From: JAVKFF01 sp040226215
Lineage (GTDB): Bacteria > Pseudomonadota > Alphaproteobacteria > DSM-16000 > Inquilinaceae
Reading direction: 5' to 3'
Assembly: GCA_040226215.1 (NCBI GenBank)
Contig: JAVKFF010000213.1
Span: 1 to 30,395, forward strand
Length of the DNA stretch: 30,395 nucleotides
Positions within the stretch are counted from its first letter, which is position 1, and every line of letters starts with the position of its first letter. A program made the translations under genes and the position numbers. Of the stretch, positions 23,813 to 30,395 are shown piece by piece. Below the pieces are notes generated by a model. The model saw nothing but the letters and a program-made list of their open reading frames with translations, searched no databases and was not told the DNA's origin.

Positions 23813-24601
23813 ATGATTCGTATGCGCCTGCGCGGATGGCTGCTCGCCGTCATCGGTCTGCTCGCGGCCGTGCTGACGCCCGCGGTGTCGGCGGCCATCT
23901 TCGGCCAGGACGACCGGCGGACGCTCGACGGCCAGCTGGCGACGCTCTATTCCGGCGTCGGCGTGGTCCATGCCCCGGCCCCGGGCGCCACCGGCACCGG
24001 GGCGCTGGTCTGGCGCAACGACCTGGTGGTCACGGCGGCGCATCTGTTCTTCGCTGGCGGCCAGCTGCGCGCGCCGCTCGCCGCCTACCAGTTCATCCCG
24101 GGCGACGTGGTGACAGGCTCGCTGGCGCCCTACCGCGTCACCGAGGTCTACACCATGTCGGGCCAGCCCTTCGGCCTCGACGGCGCCGACGACGTGGCGG
24201 TGCTGCGCCTCGACCGGCCGGTCAACGGCGGTGCCGTGCCGCTCGGCCTGCCCAGCGACCCGGAGGCGCTGAACGGCTACCGCGGCGAGGCGGCGCTGGT
24301 CGCCTACCACGCCGATCTCGGCGCCCGGACGCCGATGATCACGCCCTGCCGGATCCGCGACCGGGTCAGCTTCGCCTTTTTCTGGCGGGAGCATCCGCTG
24401 ATGTACCACGACTGCGATTCCGCCGGTCAGAGCTCGGGCGGGCCCATCGTGGTGCTGGAGAATGGCTGGCCGGTGCTGGGCGGCGTGCATTCCGGCCACC
24501 ATAGCCAGCGCGACTTCCAGCCCTTCGACGCGGACTACAACTACGGCCTCGCCGTGCGCGTGAACCAGACGCTGGTGCAGCTGATCCGGAGCATCCCCTG
24601 A
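23813..24601 (+). CDS. secreted trypsin/V8-like serine protease
   Basis: A 262-residue exported serine endopeptidase with a signal peptide at about 1-27 (RLRGWLLAVIGLLAAVL then PAVSA). The triad is H77 in VVTAAHLFF, D126 or D127 in GADDVAVLRLD and S188 in AGQSSGGPIV, with the chymotrypsin fold order preserved. The CDSAGQSSGG context resembles V8-like peptidases, and the cysteine pair C169/C181 may form a disulfide near the active site. The frame is open for 315 bp upstream, but only the ATG at 23813 (or 23822) gives a sensible signal peptide. No ribosome binding site is visible and a -10-like TAGACT lies 8 bp away. It ends 12 bp before the acetyltransferase gene. Confidence 0.87.
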   Translation: MIRMRLRGWLLAVIGLLAAVLTPAVSAAIFGQDDRRTLDGQLATLYSGVGVVHAPAPGATGTGALVWRNDLVVTAAHLFFAGGQLRAPLAAYQFIPGDVVTGSLAPYRVTEVYTMSGQPFGLDGADDVAVLRLDRPVNGGAVPLGLPSDPEALNGYRGEAALVAYHADLGARTPMITPCRIRDRVSFAFFWREHPLMYHDCDSAGQSSGGPIVVLENGWPVLGGVHSGHHSQRDFQPFDADYNYGLAVRVNQTLVQLIRSIP

Positions 24602-24613
24602 GCGGGGCCGGCG

Positions 24614-25108
24614 ATGAGCGAACCCGACGCCCCCTGGCCCTTCACCTTCGACGCCGCCGGCTTTGCCATCCGCCGGGCCGAAGCGGCGGACGCGTCGGCC
24701 ATCGCCGACATGATCCGGGGCGTGGTGGCCACCAGCAACGCGCCCGACTACCCGGTCGACGCCCTGCTCCAGGTCATCGCCGGCTACCGCAAGGAACGCA
24801 TCGCCGCCGCCCTGCGGCTGGGGCCGATCCTCATCGCCGAGGGCGCGGAGGGCCTGATCGGCACCGCCGCGCTCGCCCGCGACCGTATCGAGGCGGTCTT
24901 CGTGCTGCCGGCCTGGCAGGGCACCGGCGTCGGCACCGCCCTGGTCAGCCAGGTGGTGGAGGCGGCCAGGGGCCGTGGCGTGCGGGTGCTGCGCGTGCTC
25001 GCCTCGCTGACCGCGACGGGCTTCTACCGCCGCCTCGGCTTCGTCACCCTGGGGGCCCCGGTGGGCGAGCGCATTCCCATGGTGCCGATGGCCATCCGTC
25101 TCGACTGA
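24614..25108 (+). CDS. GNAT family N-acetyltransferase
   Basis: A 164-residue GCN5-related acetyltransferase using acetyl-CoA. The acetyl-CoA loop is VLPAWQGTGVGTALVSQVVE (Q/R-x-x-G-x-G/A motif), preceded by beta strand RIEAVFV and followed by VLRVLASLTATGFYRRLGFV, the usual C-terminal GNAT motif. The substrate is unknown. It starts 12 bp after the protease stop, so the two are probably one transcript. Confidence 0.9.
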   Translation: MSEPDAPWPFTFDAAGFAIRRAEAADASAIADMIRGVVATSNAPDYPVDALLQVIAGYRKERIAAALRLGPILIAEGAEGLIGTAALARDRIEAVFVLPAWQGTGVGTALVSQVVEAARGRGVRVLRVLASLTATGFYRRLGFVTLGAPVGERIPMVPMAIRLD

Positions 25109-25312
25109 GGCCCCGCCCGAGGCCGGTCCCGCGGCCATCCGGCGCGGGATCGGACTATCGAGGGCGGCGCCGCCGGCGTGCGCTTGCTAAGGCCCCGGCG
25201 CGCCATTAAAACACCGTCGACATCGCCCTCGCGCGACCTCGGGCCCGGCTCCGCCGCGCGCCCCGATCGGCGGCCGCGCGCAACCCTCGAGAGACACGAA
25301 GGACCGCATATC

Positions 25313-26278
25313 ATGGCACGCAAGAAGATCGCCCTGGTCGGCGCCGGACAGATCGGCGGCACGCTCGCCCTGCTCGCCGGCCTGAAGGAACTCGGCGACA
25401 TCGTCCTGCTCGACATCGCCGAGGGCATTCCCCAGGGCAAGGGCCTGGACATCGCCCAGGCCTCCCCCGTCGAAGGCTTCGACGCCGCCGTCTCCGGCTC
25501 GAACGACTACGCCGAGATGAAGGGCGCCGACGTGGTCATCGTCACCGCCGGCGTGCCGCGCAAGCCCGGCATGAGCCGGGACGACCTGATCGGCATCAAC
25601 ACCAAGGTGATGCTGGCCGTCGGCGAGGCCATCAAGGCCCATTGCCCCGACGCCTTCGTCATTTGCATCACCAACCCGCTCGACGCCATGGTCGGCGTGC
25701 TGCAGAAGGTCTCCGGCCTGCCGGCGGAGAAGGTTGTGGGCATGGCCGGCGTGCTGGATTCGGCGCGCTTCCGTTACTTCCTGGCCGAGGAATTCGACGT
25801 CTCGGTCGAGGACGTCACCGCCTTCGTGCTGGGCGGCCATGGCGACACCATGGTGCCGCTGACCCGCTACTCCACCGTCGCCGGCATCCCGCTGCCCGAC
25901 CTGGTGAAGATGGGCTGGACCACGCAGGAGAAGCTCGACCAGATCGTCCAGCGCACCCGCGACGGCGGAGCGGAGATCGTCGGTCTGCTGAAGACCGGCT
26001 CGGCCTTCTATGCCCCGGCCTCCTCGGCCATCTCCATGGCCGAGAGCTACCTGAAGGACAAGAAGCGTCTGCTGCCCTGCGCGGCCAGGCTGAAGGGCGA
26101 GTACGGCGTCGACGGCTTCTATATCGGCGTGCCGGTGGTGATCGGCGCCAAGGGCGTCGACCGCATCGTGGAGGTCGAGTTCACCACCGACGAGCAGGCG
26201 ATGTTCGACAAGTCCGTCGCCGCCGTGAAGGGCCTGGTCGAGGTCGCCGACAAGATGCTGGCCGAGGCGAGGGGGTGA
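25313..26278 (+). CDS. mdh: malate dehydrogenase
   Basis: Oxidises malate to oxaloacetate with NAD in the TCA cycle. At 321 residues it belongs to the LDH-like MDH group typical of alphaproteobacteria. The NAD-binding loop is IALVGAGQIGGTLA. The substrate arginines are in TAGVPRKPGMSRDD and in LDSARFRYFL, and the catalytic histidine is in VLGGHGDTMVPL. I use the ATG at 25313 (AAGGA 9 bp upstream) rather than the longer frame, whose extra 45 residues are Arg/Pro-rich. The sucCD genes that often follow mdh are absent; a composite repeat and a GH116 gene follow. Confidence 0.97.
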   Translation: MARKKIALVGAGQIGGTLALLAGLKELGDIVLLDIAEGIPQGKGLDIAQASPVEGFDAAVSGSNDYAEMKGADVVIVTAGVPRKPGMSRDDLIGINTKVMLAVGEAIKAHCPDAFVICITNPLDAMVGVLQKVSGLPAEKVVGMAGVLDSARFRYFLAEEFDVSVEDVTAFVLGGHGDTMVPLTRYSTVAGIPLPDLVKMGWTTQEKLDQIVQRTRDGGAEIVGLLKTGSAFYAPASSAISMAESYLKDKKRLLPCAARLKGEYGVDGFYIGVPVVIGAKGVDRIVEVEFTTDEQAMFDKSVAAVKGLVEVADKMLAEARG

Positions 26279-26314
26279 GCCGGCATATAGCGCTTGAGAT
26301 AACCTTCTGATTTC

Positions 26315-26400
26315 CCTTGTCATTCCCGCGAAAGCGGGAATCCAGACCGGCCGCGCACACGGCACGGTCCTTTGGATCCCGGATCAAGTCCGGGATGACG
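26315..26400. repeat. composite palindromic repeat, copy 2
   Basis: Left arm 26315-26344 is the same 30 bp unit as at 8284-8313 (one difference). A 28 bp linker with GGCACGGTC follows, then right arm 26373-26400 of the ATCCCGGA/TCCGGGAT type. The right arm differs from copy 1 but has the same orientation and spacing. It lies 36 bp after the mdh stop, where it may end or stabilise the transcript. Confidence 0.85.
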
Positions 26401-26516
26401 AGCTGAGGGTGCTCAAAGCCTCCATGACGCCGTCTTGGCCGAACCCCGAGCGGAAGCGGGGACCGGCCGCCTGTCTTCGCGTGATGGCCCCTTCCGTCCG
26501 CCGGAATCTCGTGTCT

Positions 26517-26522
26517 TATACT
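26517..26522 (+). promoter_or_regulatory. -10 element for leaderless GH116 transcript
   Basis: TATACT lies 7 bp before the ATG of the GH116 gene, matching the -10 consensus at 5 of 6 positions. No ribosome binding site intervenes, so a leaderless mRNA is likely if this is used. No good -35 was seen at the usual distance. Confidence 0.4.
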
Positions 26523-26529
26523 AGACTCG

Positions 26530-28956
26530 ATGATTCCCGACTGGGCCTGGACGCGGGCCGGCAACGCGTCGATCGAGTGCGATCAGGTCACCAAGATCGC
26601 CGGACAGTTCGATGGCGGGCTGCGCCACGGCGTGCCGCTGGGCGGGCTGGGCACCGGCGGCATCAACCGCGACTGGACCGGCGCCTTCCGGCGCTGGACC
26701 CTGAAACCCGGCGTGGTGAAGCATTTCACCGAGCCGGCCAATGTCTTCGCCCTGTGGCGGCGGTCGGGGGACGGTGCGCCGCTGGCGGAGGTTTGCGCCC
26801 GGCGTGGCGAGGACGATGACGGCACGGCCCTGTCCGCCTGGCCGTTTCCGGCGGACGGTCCGGCCGGTGCCTATCACGGCCTGTTCCCCAAGGCCTGGTA
26901 CGCCTATCCGGCCCGCGAGGGGGCGACCGTCTCCGCCGTGTGCGAGCAGTTCTCGCCGGTCATCCCGCACGATTATGAGGCCTGCGTGGAGCCGGTGGCG
27001 GTGTTCCGCTGGCACCTGGCCAATGAGGGGGAGACGGCGGCGGAGGCGTCGGTGCTGTTCAGCCTCGCCAACATGATCGGCTGGTTCGCCGGCTGGGAGC
27101 GCGGGCGGCCGCCGCGGCTGCCCGGCGGGGCGCAGAACCGGGCCGTCCGGGGCACGCTCGCGGACGGCGGCTCCTACCGTGCCATCGTCTTCGACCGCGC
27201 CCGTGCCGCGGATGGGGCCGATCACGGGCCGGAGCGGGCCCTGATCGACGAGGCTGACGGGCAGATGGCGATCGCCGTGCGCGGCGGCAGGGGCGTCGGG
27301 CTGAGCCAGGTGGCGACCTATCCGGGGCGCGACGACGGGGCGGCGCTGTGGCGCTCCTTCGCCGCCACCGGCACCCTGCCGGCGGGAGACGGCGATGGTT
27401 GGCCGGGCGATGGTTGGCTGGGCGATGGCTGGCTGGGCGATGGCGGCTTCTCCGACGCGCAGTCGATCCTCGCCGGCGCCCTGGCCGCCAGGGTGGCGCT
27501 GGCGCCGGGGGAGCGGCGCACGCTCACCTTCGCGCTCGCCTGGGACCTGCCGGTGATCCGCTTCGGCGCCGGCAACCGGCTGCACCGCCGCCACACCCTG
27601 CGCCATGGCCGCGGCGGGCGGTCGGCCCAGGCGATGGCGGCCGGCGCGCTCGACCGGGCGGCGGACTGGTCGGCGGCGATCGACCGCTGGCACGAAGCGG
27701 AAGAAGCCTCCGCGGCGGCGCGTGGCCTGCCGCCCTGGCTTGTGCAGATGATGCTGAACGAGACCTATCTGGCGGTCGAGGGTTACACGGTGTGGAGCGC
27801 CGAGCCGGTCGGCGGGGGCGGCGAGGACGGTTTCTTCGGCGTCATCGAATGCCCCGACTATCCCTATTACGACACCTTCGATCTCTGGGTGTACGCCTCC
27901 TGGTGCTTCCTGCGCCACTGGCCCCGGCTGGAGAAGGCGGTGATCCGCGCCTATGCCGCGGCCACCCTGGCGGAGGACGGCCGCCGGCGACGGCACGCCC
28001 GGTCGGGTCGCACCTTCGCGGTGACCGAGCGGGGCGCGGTGCCGCACGATCTGGGCGCGCCGGAGGAGGATCCCGGGCGCACGGTCAACGGCTATGCCTA
28101 CCAGGACCCGAACCGCTGGAAGGACCTGAACGCCCAGTTCGTGGTCACCGTCTGGCGCGACGTGGCGGCGCTCGACGACGACGCGCTCGCCCGGGACTGC
28201 TGGCCGGCGGTCGTCGCGGCGATGGACCGGCTGGCCCTGGCCGACCGGGACGGCGACGGCATGATCGAGAACGACGCCATCCCCGACCAGACCTTCGACA
28301 ACATCCCCATGGACGGCATCTCGGCCTATTGCGGCGGCCTGTGGATCGCCGCGCTGGAGGCCGCCGGCGCGCTTGCCGAACGGCTGGGCGAGAACGCCCG
28401 TGCCGGCGCCTGGCGCGGCCGCGCGGCGCACGCCCGGGAGGCCTTCGAGGCGGCGCTGTGGTCCGGCCGGCACTACCGTCTCGACAGCCGCAGCGAGGAT
28501 CGCGAGGCGGTGCTGCTGGAACAGCTCTTCGGCCCCTGGTGCGCCGCCATGGCCGGCCTCGACGCCGGCCTCGACCCGGCACGCATGGCTACGGCCCGCG
28601 CCACCGCCTTCGCCCGGAACGCGGTGCGCGACGCCGCCGGCCGGCTCCGCGGCCTCGCGCTGATCAGCGGCTACGGTCCGGGCCTGAAGGACCGCATCGC
28701 CCGGCATGGCGACGCCAGCGCCCAGACCGACGAGATGCTGACCGGCATCAACCTGTCCTTCGCCGCCCAGCTGCTGGCCGGCGGCGAGCGGGAGCGGGCG
28801 CTGGAGGTGCTGGAGGCTGTCTACCGCGCCGTCTGGGTCGAACGGGGCCTGTGGTTCCGCACCCCGGCCGCCATCGACCTCGACCGGCCCGCCTTCCGGG
28901 CGACGATGAACCTGCGACCGCTGGTCATCTGGGCGCTGGCCGCCATCGACGGCTGA
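26530..28956 (+). CDS. GH116 family beta-glycosidase (glucosylceramidase/beta-glucosidase-like)
   Basis: An 808-residue glycoside hydrolase of family GH116, related to non-lysosomal glucosylceramidase GBA2 and bacterial beta-glucosidases. The N-terminal beta-sandwich opens with GVPLGGLGTGGINRDW (34-49). The C-terminal (alpha/alpha)6 domain contains FFGVIECPDYPYYDTFDLW with the likely nucleophile E440, and IENDAIPDQTFDN with the likely acid/base D590, followed by SAYCGGLWIAALEAAG. The spacing agrees with the characterised Thermoanaerobacterium enzyme (E441/D593, from memory). No signal peptide is present, so it is probably cytoplasmic. A GDGWL-type tandem repeat lies at about 288-304. It may release glucose from glucosides or glycolipids; no sugar transporter is adjacent. 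Confidence 0.9.
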   Translation: MIPDWAWTRAGNASIECDQVTKIAGQFDGGLRHGVPLGGLGTGGINRDWTGAFRRWTLKPGVVKHFTEPANVFALWRRSGDGAPLAEVCARRGEDDDGTALSAWPFPADGPAGAYHGLFPKAWYAYPAREGATVSAVCEQFSPVIPHDYEACVEPVAVFRWHLANEGETAAEASVLFSLANMIGWFAGWERGRPPRLPGGAQNRAVRGTLADGGSYRAIVFDRARAADGADHGPERALIDEADGQMAIAVRGGRGVGLSQVATYPGRDDGAALWRSFAATGTLPAGDGDGWPGDGWLGDGWLGDGGFSDAQSILAGALAARVALAPGERRTLTFALAWDLPVIRFGAGNRLHRRHTLRHGRGGRSAQAMAAGALDRAADWSAAIDRWHEAEEASAAARGLPPWLVQMMLNETYLAVEGYTVWSAEPVGGGGEDGFFGVIECPDYPYYDTFDLWVYASWCFLRHWPRLEKAVIRAYAAATLAEDGRRRRHARSGRTFAVTERGAVPHDLGAPEEDPGRTVNGYAYQDPNRWKDLNAQFVVTVWRDVAALDDDALARDCWPAVVAAMDRLALADRDGDGMIENDAIPDQTFDNIPMDGISAYCGGLWIAALEAAGALAERLGENARAGAWRGRAAHAREAFEAALWSGRHYRLDSRSEDREAVLLEQLFGPWCAAMAGLDAGLDPARMATARATAFARNAVRDAAGRLRGLALISGYGPGLKDRIARHGDASAQTDEMLTGINLSFAAQLLAGGERERALEVLEAVYRAVWVERGLWFRTPAAIDLDRPAFRATMNLRPLVIWALAAIDG
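27391..27450 (+). repeat. 15-bp in-frame minisatellite in the GH116 gene
   Basis: Three near-identical 15 bp units of the type ggcgatggctggctg, at 27391, 27406 and 27421, are followed by a diverged fourth at 27436. They encode GDGWP-GDGWL-GDGWL-GDGGF in the N-terminal domain, probably a surface loop that can vary in copy number by slippage. Confidence 0.85.
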
Positions 28957-29032
28957 CCCCCCGCATGCTGGACTTCCCGGCCGTCCACCGCGACTATCTC
29001 GGGATCGCGAGATACCCCAGGGGAGGGCGGAG

Positions 29033-29851
29033 ATGGCGAGAGGGATCCTCATCGCGGCCTGTCTGGCGGGCCTGATCGGCAGTGGGCCGGCCATGGCCCA
29101 GGACGGGACGGGCAAGCAGAGCGACGGGCTGGAGACCGCCATCGCGCGCTGCGACGCGCTGGCCGCCGCACCCTTCGACATGCTGGCGGCAGCGCCCGGC
29201 GTCTCGATGGAGCTGGTCGACGCCGCCGCTGCCATCGAGGCCTGCATCGTCGCCGTGGAACGGGCGCCGGAGGAGCCGCGCCTGCACTTCCAGCTCGCCC
29301 GCGCCCGGCATCTGGAAGGCAGCTACGAGGCGGCTGCCGAGGGCTATCGGCGGGCACTGGCGCTGACCGCCTATCCGGCGGCGGAGAACAACCTGGCCGC
29401 GCTCTACCGCGACGGCCTCGGCGTCGCGTACAGCGCCGCCGAGGCGCTGCGGCTGTTCGAGGCCTCGGCGGCGGCCGGCTTCGCCGCCGACCAGTACAAC
29501 CTCGGGGACGAGTACGAGGACGGGGAACTGGTCAAGGCCGACCTCGGCGAGGCGGTGCGCTACTACATGCTGGCCGCCGACCAGGGATATGCCCCGGCAC
29601 AGTACCGACTGGGCGTGATGCACTTCGATGGTGTCGGCGTCGCTGCGGACATCGAGCGCGCGCACGACCTCATCCTTGCAGCCTACGAAGGCGGCTACGC
29701 GGATGCCGCCTACTCCCTCGGTTACCTCTATGAGTTCGGCATCGTTGTCGAGGCGGATCTCGACCGCGCGGTGGCGCTCTACCGGGAAGCGGCGGCGCGA
29801 GGGGTGCCGAATGCCGTTCGGGCGTTGGAGGAACTCGAGGTCGATCGGTAG
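29033..29851 (+). CDS. secreted Sel1-repeat protein
   Basis: A 272-residue protein with a signal peptide (GILIAACLAGLIGSGPAMA, cleavage about residue 22). After a helical region containing one TPR-like unit (EEPRLHFQLARARHLEGSYE), Sel1-like repeats start near residue 115: ENNLAALYRDGLGV, DQYNLGDEYEDGELV, AQYRLGVMHFDGVGV and AAYSLGYLYEFGIVV. Such alpha-solenoids act as scaffolds in the periplasm or at the envelope. The start has a strong GGGAGGGCGGAG site. It lies 76 bp after the GH116 gene and is convergent with the next gene, 4 bp apart. Confidence 0.88.
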   Translation: MARGILIAACLAGLIGSGPAMAQDGTGKQSDGLETAIARCDALAAAPFDMLAAAPGVSMELVDAAAAIEACIVAVERAPEEPRLHFQLARARHLEGSYEAAAEGYRRALALTAYPAAENNLAALYRDGLGVAYSAAEALRLFEASAAAGFAADQYNLGDEYEDGELVKADLGEAVRYYMLAADQGYAPAQYRLGVMHFDGVGVAADIERAHDLILAAYEGGYADAAYSLGYLYEFGIVVEADLDRAVALYREAAARGVPNAVRALEELEVDR

Positions 29852-29855
29852 CCGC

Positions 29856-30293
29856 TCAGCCGCCGCCGCCGATGTCGATGCGGATCAGGCCGCCGCGGAC
29901 ATTGCCGAACGGGTCGTAGAGCAGGACCGCGTTCTCGGTCCGTCTCAGGTAGAAGCACCAGGCGCGTCCCGGCGGCGCCAGGGAAAGCACGCGCGGCGCC
30001 CCGACCTCCCAGTCGGCGCAGAACAGCCCGTCGGCCGAGATGACCCAGGTGCCGTCGGCGGCGGCGCCGTTGGGTCCCGACCACTCGATCGTGCCGTCGT
30101 CATGGGCGGAAAGTACCGTCTCGCGATGCGGCGCGATGTCGATGACGGCGCGGTTGCCGATCATCATTGCAGCGACGACCTCGCCCGGATAGCGCGAGTC
30201 TTCCCAGGACTGGGCGCGGCTATCGCCTGGCAGGGCCGATACCGCCAGCATCGCCAGCGCTGTGAGCGCCGTCACGGAAGCCATCATGCGCAT
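29856..30293 (-). CDS. small secreted protein of unknown function
   Basis: 145 residues with a signal peptide (MRMMASVTALTALAMLAVSA, cleavage probably near SRA-QS). The mature part contains GTWVISADGLFCADWEV and RAWCFYLRR. The W/C-spaced pattern faintly recalls DUF995-type periplasmic proteins, but I do not claim membership. Two cysteines could form a disulfide. The C-terminus is IDIGGGG. It is convergent with the Sel1 gene with 4 bp between stop codons. The start is uncertain by two residues (Met at 1, 3 and 4), and no strong ribosome binding site was found. Confidence 0.7.
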   Translation of the reverse strand: MRMMASVTALTALAMLAVSALPGDSRAQSWEDSRYPGEVVAAMMIGNRAVIDIAPHRETVLSAHDDGTIEWSGPNGAAADGTWVISADGLFCADWEVGAPRVLSLAPPGRAWCFYLRRTENAVLLYDPFGNVRGGLIRIDIGGGG

Positions 30294-30385
30294 GTCCCAT
30301 CATGACTCCACTTGGCCGCTGCGGCTAGACGGCTCGTGTCGCCGTTTTCCGCCCGGACCGCGGTCGGGGCGGGAATTCGAACCGG

Positions 30386-30395
30386 GAGGAACACC
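30386..30395 (+). promoter_or_regulatory. ribosome binding site of a gene starting beyond the window
   Basis: The window ends with a GGGAGGA site (from about 30385) followed by ACACC, the spacing expected just before a start codon. A rightward gene probably begins within a few bases past 30395. The 30294-30385 stretch would hold its promoter and that of the divergent secreted-protein gene. Confidence 0.5.

Noticed and set aside
25178..25312. 45-residue N-terminal extension of malate dehydrogenase
   Set aside because: Arg/Pro-rich and unlike any MDH; the ATG at 25313 has a ribosome site and the canonical MARKKIAL start.
26521..29247. 908-residue open frame antisense to the GH116 gene
   Set aside because: It runs across two real + strand genes and has low-complexity Arg/Pro/Gly/His composition; it is a bias artefact.
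30345..30395. TTCGAA-containing stretch resembling a tRNA T-arm
   Set aside because: The flanking bases do not pair as a five-base T-stem in either orientation, and no acceptor stem or anticodon arm was found.

Overview
The window is chromosomal DNA of a high-GC alphaproteobacterium, most likely of the Rhodospirillales type. This is inferred from the gene families present: sdhC-sdhD-sdhA-sdhB order, ZapE and malate dehydrogenase near each other, a bacterial homospermidine synthase, a LysR regulator divergent from a DUF1127 protein, and a TorF-type porin. No rRNA, tRNA, CRISPR array, transposase or integrase was recognised. No sequence search could be run, so family calls rest on motifs.

Layout. 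(1) 1-5224 is a surface-glycan type cluster with much lower GC than the rest: two GT-B glycosyltransferases and a class I methyltransferase on +, then two FkbM-like methyltransferases on -. It looks horizontally acquired, and the composition break falls inside the first glycosyltransferase. (2) 5403-9712 is a housekeeping and accessory block: asd, a 1-Cys peroxiredoxin, a TorF-like outer-membrane protein, an isochorismatase-fold amidohydrolase and a manganese cupin closely resembling hydroxynitrile lyases. (3) 9713-11872 has little coding capacity. It holds an AT-richer, probably frameshifted membrane-protein gene, a run of hairpins ending in a clear intrinsic terminator, a GATC-dense palindromic stretch, and an AT-rich patch with three CCACA boxes upstream of sdhC. 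(4) 11873-15373 is the succinate dehydrogenase operon sdhCDAB. (5) 15606-19820 holds homospermidine synthase, a membrane-anchored class III nucleotide cyclase with a His where the catalytic Arg is expected, and a translationally coupled COG4091-type dehydrogenase with a C-terminal SAF domain. (6) 19859-26278 holds the DUF1127/LysR pair, an MscS channel, ZapE, a secreted serine protease, a GNAT acetyltransferase and mdh. (7) 26530-30293 holds a GH116 glycosidase, a Sel1-repeat secreted protein and a small secreted protein of unknown function.

Together, sdhCDAB and mdh supply two TCA-cycle steps, asd feeds the Lys/Met/Thr pathway, and hss makes the polyamine homospermidine. Two composite palindromic elements of nearly identical architecture (8284-8371 and 26315-26400) and related shorter palindromes mark several intergenic regions. 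The points most worth following up are the structured 10480-11872 interval, the His-for-Arg cyclase with its coupled dehydrogenase, the domain-boundary mosaic glycosyltransferase and the composite repeats.
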